A stretch of DNA of 64,000 nucleotides from Chloroflexota bacterium (lineage in GTDB: Bacteria; Chloroflexota; UBA6077; CF-72): NCBI GenBank assembly GCA_016191465.1, contig JACPOP010000014.1, positions 1 to 64,000 of the forward strand. The letters run 5' to 3'. The notes below the pieces were generated by a model. That model made no database searches. It was given only the letters and a program-made list of their open reading frames with translations, and was not told the origin of the DNA. Shown here piece after piece: positions 27,085 to 34,967 of the stretch. The translations under genes were made by a program, and so were the position numbers. Each line of letters begins with the position of its first letter. The first letter of the stretch is position 1.

Positions 27085-27477
27085 TTAAAGCGTGGCCAGA
27101 AGATCCTGGCAGAACGCAACGATTCCTGCTGCATGCGCCACGAGTCGCTCGCCTTCCACGCGAGTGTACAGCCGCCGCGGCGACCCTGACGGGAGCGCAT
27201 CCGGGTACCGCGCCGGAATGTACGCCTTGTCCAGCTCCCGGCCGGCGTCCAGCAGGTTATCCGGCACGGCGTGCACAGCCGCCAGCCCCTGCAGCAACTC
27301 CGCGACCGAGTGTCCCCAGGCCTCAGCGCCAAGCCGTTGCAGCACGGCCTTGGCCGCCTTCTCCGCGGCTTGCTGGGCGGAGAAGCACGCCCAGTCATAG
27401 AAGCCGGCTGCCACCACGTGGCGCGCGTGGGCCAGGTCGCCCTCGGCCTGGTCCATCCAGTCGGCGCTCCGTTCCAT
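27085..27477 (-). CDS. HEPN-domain protein, toxin-like partner of MNT
   Basis: A 130-residue all-helical HEPN protein. The core is AGFYDWACFSAQQAAEKAAKAVLQRLG (about 25-51) followed by GHSVAELL, whose His is the usual RNase residue of the family. The Arg of QRLG sits slightly further from it than in the classical Rx4-6H motif. ATG 27477 follows GGGAGAGG. First gene of a two-gene unit with the nucleotidyltransferase. Likely a toxin-antitoxin or abortive-infection pair. Confidence 0.8.
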   Translation of the reverse strand: MERSADWMDQAEGDLAHARHVVAAGFYDWACFSAQQAAEKAAKAVLQRLGAEAWGHSVAELLQGLAAVHAVPDNLLDAGRELDKAYIPARYPDALPSGSPRRLYTRVEGERLVAHAAGIVAFCQDLLATL

Positions 27478-27853
27478 GGCACCTCTCCCACGTCACCGCC
27501 GTTCGCTCGGTCTGGCGGCTGTCCGCGCCGGAGCTCCGCTTCGCCGCCGGATTCGTGACCACTATACGGACCCGGCAGGGCCACGCACGCTGCGCAAACC
27601 CGGCTGCAGCGGACTCGTAGTCCGCCACCTGACCTTCGCGGTGTTGTCATGTCGAGCGGAGCGAAGGTTCCGTCTCGTGGCAGTTCGGCACTCCTGCTGT
27701 GGCCGACCACACGGGCACCCATACGCCCAGACGGCGAGCGCGACAGCCCATACGCCGGGCGCCGGCTCCACTGCCGCTTCCCGGTTTGGTCGCGGCTGTT
27801 ACAACCAGCGGCGCCGATCCACTCCGTGCGTGGGGCCGGCTGAAGGAGGCGGA
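27478..27853. other. Divergent intergenic region with a half copy of the GGATCC-type repeat
   Basis: This 376-base gap lies between the divergent HEPN and aminotransferase genes. Positions 27645-27675 read TGTCATGTCGAGCGGAGCG then AAGGTTCCGTC, a diverged single arm of the TCATCCTGAG...GAAGGATCC repeat found in the hairpin elements. The rest shows no clear gene. AAGGAGG at 27843-27849 is the ribosome site of the aminotransferase. Confidence 0.5.
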
Positions 27854-29116
27854 ATGGAGGTACTGGCGCTTACCGGCGGTGTTCCGGTCCATGCCAGCGG
27901 CTGGCCGACCTGGCCGCGGTTCGACGCGGCCACCGTCGCCGCCGTCACCGAGGCGCTCACCAGTGGCCGCTGGACTGTGACGGGCGCCTGGAACGGCCGC
28001 GAGACCTACGAGCGCACCTTCGCGCGCCGCTTCGCCGAGTTTGTGGGCGTGCCGTACGCCGTGAGCACCGACCACGGTTCTAGCAGCCTCATCCTGGCGC
28101 TGGAGGCTCTGGGGATTGGCGCCGGGGACGAGGTCATCGTCCCCGTCCTCACCTGGGTGGCCACGGCGACGGCGGTGCTCAACGTGAACGCGATTCCGGT
28201 CTTCGTCGACGTCGACCCGGACACCGGCTGCCTGCGCGCGGAGGACCTGGAGGCCGCCATCACTGACCGGACGAAAGCCGTGATCGTGGTCCATCTGCAC
28301 TGCCGTATGGCCGACATGGACGCCATCATGGCGGTTGCCAAAGCCCGAGGACTGCGCGTCGTGGAAGACTGCGCGCAGGCGCACGGAGCGCGGTGGCGGG
28401 GAACGATGGCGGGCGCGTTCGGCGACATTGGTGCGTTCAGCATGCAGCAGGGCAAGGTCCTGACGGCCGGCGAAGGCGGAGCGGTGGTCACCCACGACGC
28501 TGGTCTGTACGAGCGGCTGCAGCAATTGCGGGCGGACGGCTGCCGCTACCCCGACGTAGCTCCCGCGCCGGGTGAGCCGTACCTGGTGGACGCGGGTGAC
28601 ATCATGGGCACCAACGGCTGCCTGGGCGAGCTGCAGGCAGCGCTGCTGTTGGACCAGCTTGACAGGCTGGAGCCGTGGCTCGAGACGCGCGCCGCCAGCG
28701 CGGCGTTCCTCGATGGCGAGCTGGCACGGATTCCCGGCGTGCGTCCGCTGGCCCGGTCGCCCCACCTGCAGCGGCCTAGCATCTTCGAGTACGCGGTGCG
28801 GCGTATACCGGACGCGTTTGGCGCGAAATCCACCGCCGTGGTTCGGGCGGCGCTCCAGGCCGAGCTCGGGGTGCGGGTCCACGAGCCAGACCGGCCGTTG
28901 CATCAGAATGTCTTGTACTGCCCGGAGACCAAGGAGCGCTACCGCTGGATAGCTGCCCAGGCCCGGCCAGCGGCAGGCACCCGCTTCCCCGCGGCGGAGG
29001 AGCTGTACGCGAACCTGATCCTCCTGCCGCACCGGGTGCTCCTGGCCGACCGCGCCGCACTGCATCACGTGGTCGAGGCGTTCGCTAAGGTCGCGGCCCA
29101 CTCCGAGGAGCTATAA
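27854..29116 (+). CDS. DegT/DnrJ/EryC1/StrS-family PLP aminotransferase
   Basis: A 420-residue sugar aminotransferase-type enzyme. It has the start GVPVHASGWPTWPRF, the cofactor region STDHGSSSLILALEALGIG, EDCAQAHGARW, and FSMQQGKVLTAGEGGAVVT, whose Lys near 201 should bind PLP. Members aminate keto-sugars or amino-cyclitols; AHBA- and deoxy-scyllo-inosose-type enzymes look similar. ATG 27854 has a perfect AAGGAGG four bases upstream. No other sugar-nucleotide genes are adjacent, so the substrate is open. Confidence 0.88.
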   Translation: MEVLALTGGVPVHASGWPTWPRFDAATVAAVTEALTSGRWTVTGAWNGRETYERTFARRFAEFVGVPYAVSTDHGSSSLILALEALGIGAGDEVIVPVLTWVATATAVLNVNAIPVFVDVDPDTGCLRAEDLEAAITDRTKAVIVVHLHCRMADMDAIMAVAKARGLRVVEDCAQAHGARWRGTMAGAFGDIGAFSMQQGKVLTAGEGGAVVTHDAGLYERLQQLRADGCRYPDVAPAPGEPYLVDAGDIMGTNGCLGELQAALLLDQLDRLEPWLETRAASAAFLDGELARIPGVRPLARSPHLQRPSIFEYAVRRIPDAFGAKSTAVVRAALQAELGVRVHEPDRPLHQNVLYCPETKERYRWIAAQARPAAGTRFPAAEELYANLILLPHRVLLADRAALHHVVEAFAKVAAHSEEL

Positions 29117-29157
29117 GCCGCGCGTGTGGCGCCGTCCGATCCTGGTATGGCAGCCGC

Positions 29158-30684
29158 TCAGCCGGCGGCAAGCGCGCGAGCGGTGTACCGGGCGAGCGCG
29201 AGCGTGGTGAGCGAGGGATTCGCCGCACCGGCGCGTGGAAAGGTCGCGGGACCCACCACGAAGACACCTCGCACTGTCCGGAGCTGGCCGGTGTCATCCA
29301 GCACCTCGCCCAGGGGCAGGGTGCCGCCCTCATGGTCGCTCGCGCCCAGCGGCCAGGTGTAGGTCCACGGCCTCTGAGAGCTGTCAGTGGACGCGGCGTG
29401 GTACGCGTTCTCGAATGGCCGCGGTGTGTGCAGGAAATCCGGGAAGTGCAAGGGAGCGACGGGGACTCCAAGACGTTCCCCGAGCCGAGCCCACACCGCG
29501 TCCAGGAGGATGCGGCCGCCCGTAAGCACGGCTTCGTCCGCCGGCGAGAGGCCTGGGTGGACGTGCGCTGTCCACGGGAGATGCTGCCGCTTCAGGTACG
29601 CGACAGAGCTCGCGGACGAGCGCTCCTGCTCACTCATGGCCCACACGTCGAGCAGAAGCGACTCCGCCCCATCCGGGGCGGGGTGCAAGCGGGCGAAAAG
29701 ATTGCAGCGGTGCTGACGGTCGCGGGCAAGTAACGCAAACGCGCCCGCGCGCAGCACCGGCGGCAGGGCTGCCGCGGGGACCGACGCGACGAAGCCCTGG
29801 GTCAGGTGGTCGTTAAGGCCCGTGAACCGCGCATCCGCGTCCCCGGCGCCGCGCCGAGCCTGGAGCTGCGCGATGAGCCGCGTGTTCTCCAGCGTGCCCG
29901 CCGCCAGTAGAACGCGCGAGCACGCGATGGTGCTGACCGCCCTCGTCGAAGCGTGACGAACGCGCACGCCGGTCACGCGACCGCCGGCGGTGAGCACCGC
30001 GAGTGCTTCGGCATCTGGCAAGATCGCCGGGGTTCGGTCCGGCACCCCGGGCTCACCCACCTGCTCCCGCCAGAGATCCAGGGGCGTGTAGGCGCGCCAG
30101 TGGTCCTGGGTGCCGGCTCGCCAGCGGCGCACCGCCTGGGGCACAGTCTGGACTGGACCCGGCAGCACCTCCGCGAGGAGCGCCACAAAGGTGGCGTCCG
30201 CATCGTCGAAAGAAATTTCCGCAGTGTGGCGCTGCCACGCCTGCAGATCCGACTCGACCTGGGCATACAGCCCTGCTTCGTCCTGGCCAGAGCCACGGAG
30301 GGCCCCGCGCACAGGTGCCGGCCAGTGGGGGTCGTCCAGCGCCCAATCCTCCAGACGCAGCACCACGCCGTGCCAGCGGAGCGAACGGCCGCCAACCCGC
30401 GCCGGCCCGAAGGGGTCCTGGTCGTAGTGGGGTGGCAGGTCGCTCGTCCGTGATCGCTGCGGGGCCAGCCCGGCGGCGGATGCTCCGCCCACGCCATTCG
30501 AAGCGCCCTCAAGGGTGGCCGCATCCGCGGAGCCACCTTCCAGGACCAGGACGTCGCGGGCGCCGTGCTGGAGGAGCGAGACCGACGCTTCGAGGCCGCT
30601 CAGGCCGCTGCCGACGACCACCACTTCGGCCCCGTGCGTGGTGGTCACGTCGGGAGCAAGTCCTGAGCCGGGCGGCGCGCCCAT
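29158..30684 (-). CDS. GMC-type FAD oxidoreductase
   Basis: A 508-residue flavoprotein. FAD motif VVVVGSGLSGLEASVSLLQHG near 21-41, a second FAD contact GPARVGGRSLRWHGV, and a C-terminal VVGPATFPRAGAANPSLTTLALARYTA that matches the GMC_oxred_C end. GMC members oxidise alcohols, sugars or sterols. The ATG at 30684 is preferred over the upstream TTG because a 15-bp hairpin directly abuts it. It points towards the DegT aminotransferase, with 41 bases between the stops. Confidence 0.8.
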   Translation of the reverse strand: MGAPPGSGLAPDVTTTHGAEVVVVGSGLSGLEASVSLLQHGARDVLVLEGGSADAATLEGASNGVGGASAAGLAPQRSRTSDLPPHYDQDPFGPARVGGRSLRWHGVVLRLEDWALDDPHWPAPVRGALRGSGQDEAGLYAQVESDLQAWQRHTAEISFDDADATFVALLAEVLPGPVQTVPQAVRRWRAGTQDHWRAYTPLDLWREQVGEPGVPDRTPAILPDAEALAVLTAGGRVTGVRVRHASTRAVSTIACSRVLLAAGTLENTRLIAQLQARRGAGDADARFTGLNDHLTQGFVASVPAAALPPVLRAGAFALLARDRQHRCNLFARLHPAPDGAESLLLDVWAMSEQERSSASSVAYLKRQHLPWTAHVHPGLSPADEAVLTGGRILLDAVWARLGERLGVPVAPLHFPDFLHTPRPFENAYHAASTDSSQRPWTYTWPLGASDHEGGTLPLGEVLDDTGQLRTVRGVFVVGPATFPRAGAANPSLTTLALARYTARALAAG

Positions 30685-30718
30685 GTCCACCGGGTCGGGA
30701 TTTCCCAACCCGGTGGAC
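30685..30718. repeat. 15-bp hairpin abutting the GMC oxidoreductase start codon
   Basis: GTCCACCGGGTCGGG (30685-30699) pairs with CCCAACCCGGTGGAC (30704-30718), with one mismatch and a 4-base loop. It ends exactly at the start codon and occupies the place of the ribosome-binding site, so translation may be leaderless, hairpin-regulated or started elsewhere. The GTCCAC end resembles that of the palindrome at 16.04 kb. Confidence 0.75.
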
Positions 30719-30796
30719 CCTGGCGAGCACGCTTCGACGCTCTGCCGCCGGCCCGCTCAGGCAGGAGCCCGCTCCAATTTCCGCCTCCGCTCGTGG

Positions 30797-31387
30797 TCAG
30801 TCGTCGTCGCCGTGGCCGCCCCCGTGGCCGCCCCCGCCGAACATTCCACTGCCACCACCGCCAAAGAGTCCGCCGCCGTGGCCGCCGCCGCCGCCTCCCA
30901 GCATGCGGGCCAGACCGAATGCCGCGATACCGCCGAGCGCGCCTTTGGCCAGCGGGTTGCTGAGCATGTTGCCCGCGGTGGCGCCCGCGGCTCCGGCACC
31001 AGCACCGCCCCCTAGGAGCTGGCCCAGCAACCCGGGCTGCTGCTGCTGCATCTGCGAGGTCTGCTGCGCCAGGTAGCGCGGGTCCTCCAGACGGTCATCG
31101 ATGCCGTTCTGGTTGACGTCGGGGAAGGGCGCGGGATATCCCTGTTGCTGCGCTTGCTGTTGCACCTGCTGGGCAAACTGGCGGCGCTCCTCGGGCGACA
31201 TGCGCTGAAATGCGTCGTAAGCTGCCTGACGGTAATCCGCCGGGGGCATCTGGTTGGCGACCTGTTGATACTGGTTCCAGACCTCCTGGGGAGGAACTGA
31301 TCGAGGGTCCTGCTGATAGCGGTTGACGAAGTCCTGCTGCTCGGGACCCGGGAATGCGCGACCGGGGCTTCCGGCGTCTGGTGCCAT
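30797..31387 (-). CDS. Gln-rich, Gly-rich protein with a calcium-loop-like motif
   Basis: A 196-residue protein in three parts: a charged N-terminal half (EQQDFVNRYQQDPRSVPPQEVW, MSPEERRQFAQQVQQQAQQQG), an EF-hand or dockerin-like loop DVNQNGIDDRLEDP near 110-123, and a C-terminal stretch of Gly-rich helix and tail ending GGGHGGGHGDDD. There is no signal peptide. ATG 31387 is preferred, with GAGGAG about eleven bases upstream. Not recognised; proteins of this make-up occur near envelope-stress genes. Next to an AmaP-like gene on the same strand. Confidence 0.55.
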   Translation of the reverse strand: MAPDAGSPGRAFPGPEQQDFVNRYQQDPRSVPPQEVWNQYQQVANQMPPADYRQAAYDAFQRMSPEERRQFAQQVQQQAQQQGYPAPFPDVNQNGIDDRLEDPRYLAQQTSQMQQQQPGLLGQLLGGGAGAGAAGATAGNMLSNPLAKGALGGIAAFGLARMLGGGGGGHGGGLFGGGGSGMFGGGGHGGGHGDDD

Positions 31388-31735
31388 GGGTATGCATGCT
31401 CCTCGTCTTGCAGGTTGACCGCGGGTTGGCGGCTGCAATTCAGCATATACCCAGCCCCACGGGTCTGTGTTGATAAGTCTCGGTGCGCCACTGACTGACG
31501 AGCTGGCTGTGGCGGCTGATGGGATGGAATGGGAGTGTGGTTCGACGGTGGTGAGCCGGCTGCTCATTCATGTGGTATGGCCGGTGCCTCGCACAACTCA
31601 GCACTTCGCGCTTTAGTGAGGAAATGGCGAAGCACGTGCCGAGAGTTCTGGTGAAGCCTGGCAGGGTCTGTTCATGTGCTGAGCCGTCGAGGCGAGCCGC
31701 ACCGAAATCCCGGGTGCGGCCCGCCTCGCCCTGGC
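31388..31735. other. Intergenic region, no gene seen
   Basis: A 348-base gap between two genes on the minus strand (the AmaP-like gene ends at 31736). It is less G+C-rich than its surroundings, and short frames on both strands have no recognisable content. It should contain the promoter for the Gln/Gly-rich protein. I see no strong hairpin. Confidence 0.3.
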
Positions 31736-32332
31736 CTACGCCCGCGCGCTCGGTGGTTGCGCTCGTAGCGTGGGCCCGGTGCCAGGCGAAGCCGAGCGTA
31801 TTGGAGCAGCAGTCGTCGCCGTGGCGATGTCCGCGCCCGTGGTGGGGCCTGGCCGAACGGTGAAGTGAATCGCGACTGCCGTGAGGCCGAACGCTCGTTG
31901 CAGATGCTCCCTGAGTGCGGCGGCGGTGGCCGCGGCCACCGCCGCCGGGTCGTGGCCGGCGGCCACCGCGAGGGTAGCGTGCACATCCAGCCGGTGTCCG
32001 CGCACCCGGGCCAGCCGCACCCCCACCTCGTGGACGCCCGCCACTCGCGCCGCGTCATGCTGGACCATCTGGGCGACGGTCTCGATCGGGTACGTGATCG
32101 TGCCGCCCTCGAACGTCGTCCGAAGCACCCGGCGGCCACCGCGGGGCCACATTGTCAGGACCAGCAGGACGAGACCAGCCGCCGTGGCGATAATGCCGCC
32201 TGGTTGGCGCCAGGAATCCGGGCCTGGCAGCACGGCCAGAACACCCGGCGAGGCGAAAAGCAGGAGCATGCCCGCTCCGATCAGCTCCAATGCGAGTACA
32301 CCCGCCAGAACTCGACCCAGTTGTCGTGCCAT
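31736..32332 (-). CDS. AmaP-like alkaline-shock membrane anchor protein (Asp23/DUF322-type)
   Basis: A 198-residue membrane protein. Two N-terminal hydrophobic helices (about 8-35 and 47-66, LGRVLAGVLALELIGAGMLLLF and IIATAAGLVLLVLTMW) are followed by a soluble Asp23-like domain (VAGVHEVGVRLARVRGHRLDVHATLAVAAGHD) and a low-complexity tail. In Gram-positive bacteria AmaP anchors Asp23 at the membrane in envelope stress. ATG 32332 has AGAGGAG seven bases upstream. The open frame extends further but is then antisense to the divergent kinase-like gene. Confidence 0.75.
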   Translation of the reverse strand: MARQLGRVLAGVLALELIGAGMLLLFASPGVLAVLPGPDSWRQPGGIIATAAGLVLLVLTMWPRGGRRVLRTTFEGGTITYPIETVAQMVQHDAARVAGVHEVGVRLARVRGHRLDVHATLAVAAGHDPAAVAAATAAALREHLQRAFGLTAVAIHFTVRPGPTTGADIATATTAAPIRSASPGTGPTLRAQPPSARA

Positions 32333-32531
32333 AGCACCACTCCTCTTGCCGTGGCGAGAGCGGTTGCGCCAGGTAGGCCCAACCGCTGAACACCCCGTTG
32401 TCGTCCTCTCCGGAAAGGGCCGCAGGAAGTGTGCCGTTCTGCACCGTCGCCTAGGTCGCGCGTGCGCGCCGCAGCGCTGCAAGGCATGGAGAAGGGCGTG
32501 GCGCGCGGTCTGCACCCGCTCAGCCGGGGAT

Positions 32532-33707
32532 ATGGCCACGACGCCAGGTGAACGACTGCTCGGAGGCAGGTATGCGTTGCTGCACGAGCTTGGCAGCAAC
32601 GACTCCGAACACCTCTGGGCGGCGCGGGACACGACGCTGGGCCGACAGGTTCTGGTGCGTGTGCTGGATGCTCGGCTGATCGGCGATCAGGGCGCTCGGG
32701 ATTGGTTCCAATCCCAGGCGCGGGCCGACGCGGTGCACGGGTTCGACGCAAGCGGCTACCGCGTGCTGGACGCGGGCGAGGACTCCACGGGGGGCGTCCC
32801 GTTCGTCGTGCTCCAGGATGTCGATCCGCCAGTGGACGCTGCCACAACCGTGGTATCGATATTCCCCGACCAGACGCAGCGCATCAGCGTCGTCCCGTCG
32901 CCACAACCATTGCGCGGCGAGACTCGTGTGTCCGTTACTCCACCCACCCAGCGCCCAGCCACGCCCGCACCATCGGGGAGCGGTGGTCCGCTGGCGCTCG
33001 TGCTGGTGCTGGCCGCGGTTCTGCTGGCCTTTGGAGCGCTCCTGTTTGGCGGACGATTCTTCGGAGCCCCCGCCGTGGATCCACCGCCGTCCCTCCCCGC
33101 GGCGTCGGCTGGCGTCCAGAACCCCGCCACGGCGGCGGCATTGGCTGCCCAGGAGCGCCCAACCTCGACCAACCCAACACCTGGCCTACCGCCGACGGCT
33201 GCGGTAGCCGTCCCCGCGGCGACGTCCACGGCGGTTCCGCGTCCCACCGCGACGGCTGTTCCAACGGCAACCGCGGCTCCGACGCCACGCGCCGCGGCAG
33301 TCCCATCGCCAACGCCGCCGCCGGCCACGGCTGTGGCGCGTGCTCCCACGCCGCCCCCGGCCGCGGCCGCCCTTTCCGCGGCCGGTGATCCCGGCCAGGC
33401 GATTCAAACGCACTATGCCCTAATTACGGCCCGCCGGTATGACGAGGGCTACAACCTGATGGCGGCGAACCTTCGGAGCGCCAATACGCCAGCCGTCTAT
33501 GCGAGCTGGTTCACGAACAAAGTGTCACTACAGCCGCTGGCAATCAACGTCGTCTCGCAGACGCCAGACCAGGCGGTGGTCGAGACGGTGGTCCGCTCGA
33601 CCGACCGCGTGGACGGCCGGGAGGTGACTCAGGACGTGGCCGAGCGCTTCTTGCTCGTCCCAGAAGCAGGCGCCTGGCGGATCGCGCAGGTCACTCGTCT
33701 TTCGTAG
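32532..33707 (+). CDS. Kinase N-lobe fragment / membrane helix / NTF2-like domain protein
   Basis: A 391-residue protein. Residues about 7-98 match the small lobe of a PknB-type Ser/Thr kinase: LLGGRYALLHELGSNDSEHL in place of the Gly loop, then VLVRVLDARL where the catalytic Lys is Arg (43), then GGVPFVVLQDVD at the hinge. Everything after the hinge, including HRD and DFG, is missing. A linker, one membrane helix (about 152-174), a long Pro/Thr/Ala linker and a C-terminal NTF2-like domain from about 288 (GDPGQAIQTHYALITARRYDEGYN) follow. It cannot be a kinase; it may be a sensor or scaffold spanning the membrane. Divergent from the AmaP-like gene. Confidence 0.75.
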   Translation: MATTPGERLLGGRYALLHELGSNDSEHLWAARDTTLGRQVLVRVLDARLIGDQGARDWFQSQARADAVHGFDASGYRVLDAGEDSTGGVPFVVLQDVDPPVDAATTVVSIFPDQTQRISVVPSPQPLRGETRVSVTPPTQRPATPAPSGSGGPLALVLVLAAVLLAFGALLFGGRFFGAPAVDPPPSLPAASAGVQNPATAAALAAQERPTSTNPTPGLPPTAAVAVPAATSTAVPRPTATAVPTATAAPTPRAAAVPSPTPPPATAVARAPTPPPAAAALSAAGDPGQAIQTHYALITARRYDEGYNLMAANLRSANTPAVYASWFTNKVSLQPLAINVVSQTPDQAVVETVVRSTDRVDGREVTQDVAERFLLVPEAGAWRIAQVTRLS

Positions 33708-33784
33708 CGACCCCCACGCGCGGGCGCGATGCTGGCCAGCCCAGCCAGCACCGGCGTCTGCGCCGCAGCGTCGTCGGGCTCACG

Positions 33785-34420
33785 TCAGCGTGGCCCCTCC
33801 GGCGCTTCCCCGAACAGCGCCTCCCGGACCAGGGCGTCGGCAGCGACGATCAGCCCGGACACGCCCGGCACCCGTAAGGCGGGCGCGGCCAGGCGGAGGG
33901 CCGGCTCCAGGAGCGTCACCAGCGTCCAGGTTGCTCGCTGGTCCGGACTTCTGTCCAGCAGCCACCACAGCAAGCCCGCCAGGTGCAGCAGGTACAACAT
34001 ACGTCCCAGCGCTGGCGCGAGCGGTCCGCGCGGGGCGTCGGTGGCTCCCCCGACCGCCTCGACGAACACGGCCTGTACGCGGAGGCGCGAGAAGGCGGTA
34101 CCGGGGGCGAACAGCCCTTCCTCGGCGTCGCCCACCAGGACCGGAACGAGCGCCGATAGGGTGCCCCGATGCGGCTCCAGCACGCCGAGGCTGGTCGTCA
34201 GCGCGTACAGGAAGCGATCGCGCCACCGTCCCCGCTGCATCTGCTGAGCCTGGACGGCGTAGCGCGCGGAGAGATCGTCGTAGAGCGCCAGCACCACGGC
34301 ACGCTTGCTGGGGAAGTAGCGGTACAGCAGGCCAACGCTGACCCCGGCTTCGGCAGCCACGTCGCGCAGCGGGGTCTGGTGCCAGCCGCGTTCGGCCTGT
34401 CCAGCGAGAATGCCGCGCAC
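33785..34420 (-). CDS. TetR-family regulator with a damaged N-terminus
   Basis: The helix-turn-helix is clear: ERGWHQTPLRDVAAEAGVSVGLLYRYFPSKRAVVLALY. A ligand-binding domain follows (YLLHLAGLLWWLLDRSP, typical of its subfamily), ending 211 residues from GTG 34420. The usual first 10-15 residues and first helix before AERG are replaced by sequence that is antisense to a DUF2071 remnant, so the gene seems to have lost its real start and promoter at about 34393-34400. If expressed, the protein would start at GTG 34420 with an altered first helix. Confidence 0.65.
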   Translation of the reverse strand: MRGILAGQAERGWHQTPLRDVAAEAGVSVGLLYRYFPSKRAVVLALYDDLSARYAVQAQQMQRGRWRDRFLYALTTSLGVLEPHRGTLSALVPVLVGDAEEGLFAPGTAFSRLRVQAVFVEAVGGATDAPRGPLAPALGRMLYLLHLAGLLWWLLDRSPDQRATWTLVTLLEPALRLAAPALRVPGVSGLIVAADALVREALFGEAPEGPR

Positions 34421-34967
34421 CGGGTCGCGGTGACGTGGACCGATGCCCGCGGCCAGGAGCGCGAGGGCGTCTACATCCCGCGGCGGGACACTGGCTCGCC
34501 GCTGAACGCGCTCGTCGGCGGACGGCTCTTCCCGGGCGAATCCCAGCGCGCGGGGTTCCTGGTACAGGATGACGGCCGCGTGATCGACCTGGCCCTGCAC
34601 ACCCGAGGCGCGATTGCCGACGTTCGCCTGAAGGCGCATCCCACCGATGGCTTCCCGAGCGACTCTGCTTTCGGGTCGCTTGACGAAGCCTCGCGCTTCT
34701 TTGAAACCGGCTCGGTCGGCTACTCGGCCACCGAAGGCGGCTCCCGTCTCGATGGCCTTGAGCTGCGCATGGGCTCGTGGCACGTGCAGCCGCCTGCAGG
34801 TCGAATCGGTCGTGTCGAGCTACTTCGCGGATCGGGCCCGCTTTCCGTCCGGGAGCGTCGCGTTCGACTCGGCGCTGCTCATGCGCGACATTCCGCACGA
34901 GTGGCGGCCTATCGCGGCACCGGGCCCATCTCGTGGGCTCGTTACCCTCATGGCCGTTCCTGGATGA
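34397..34967 (+). pseudogene. DUF2071-family gene remnant: 5' deleted and frameshifted
   Basis: The frame from about 34397 reads SSENAAHRVAVTW, GVYIPRRDTGSPLNALVGGRLFPGE, and ends with LDGLELRMGSWHVQP, which is the second half of a DUF2071 (YqjF-like) protein. At 34790-34794 one extra C shifts the frame; the next frame continues with LQVESVVSSYFADRARFP and FDSALLMRDIPHEW, exactly what the family has next. The first 70-80 residues are absent, since the antisense TetR gene begins there. Two independent lesions make it a pseudogene. Confidence 0.75.

Noticed and set aside
30003-31076. A 357-residue plus-strand frame opposite the GMC oxidoreductase
   Set aside because: Pro/Arg-rich composition typical of antisense frames, and the opposite strand has clear motifs.
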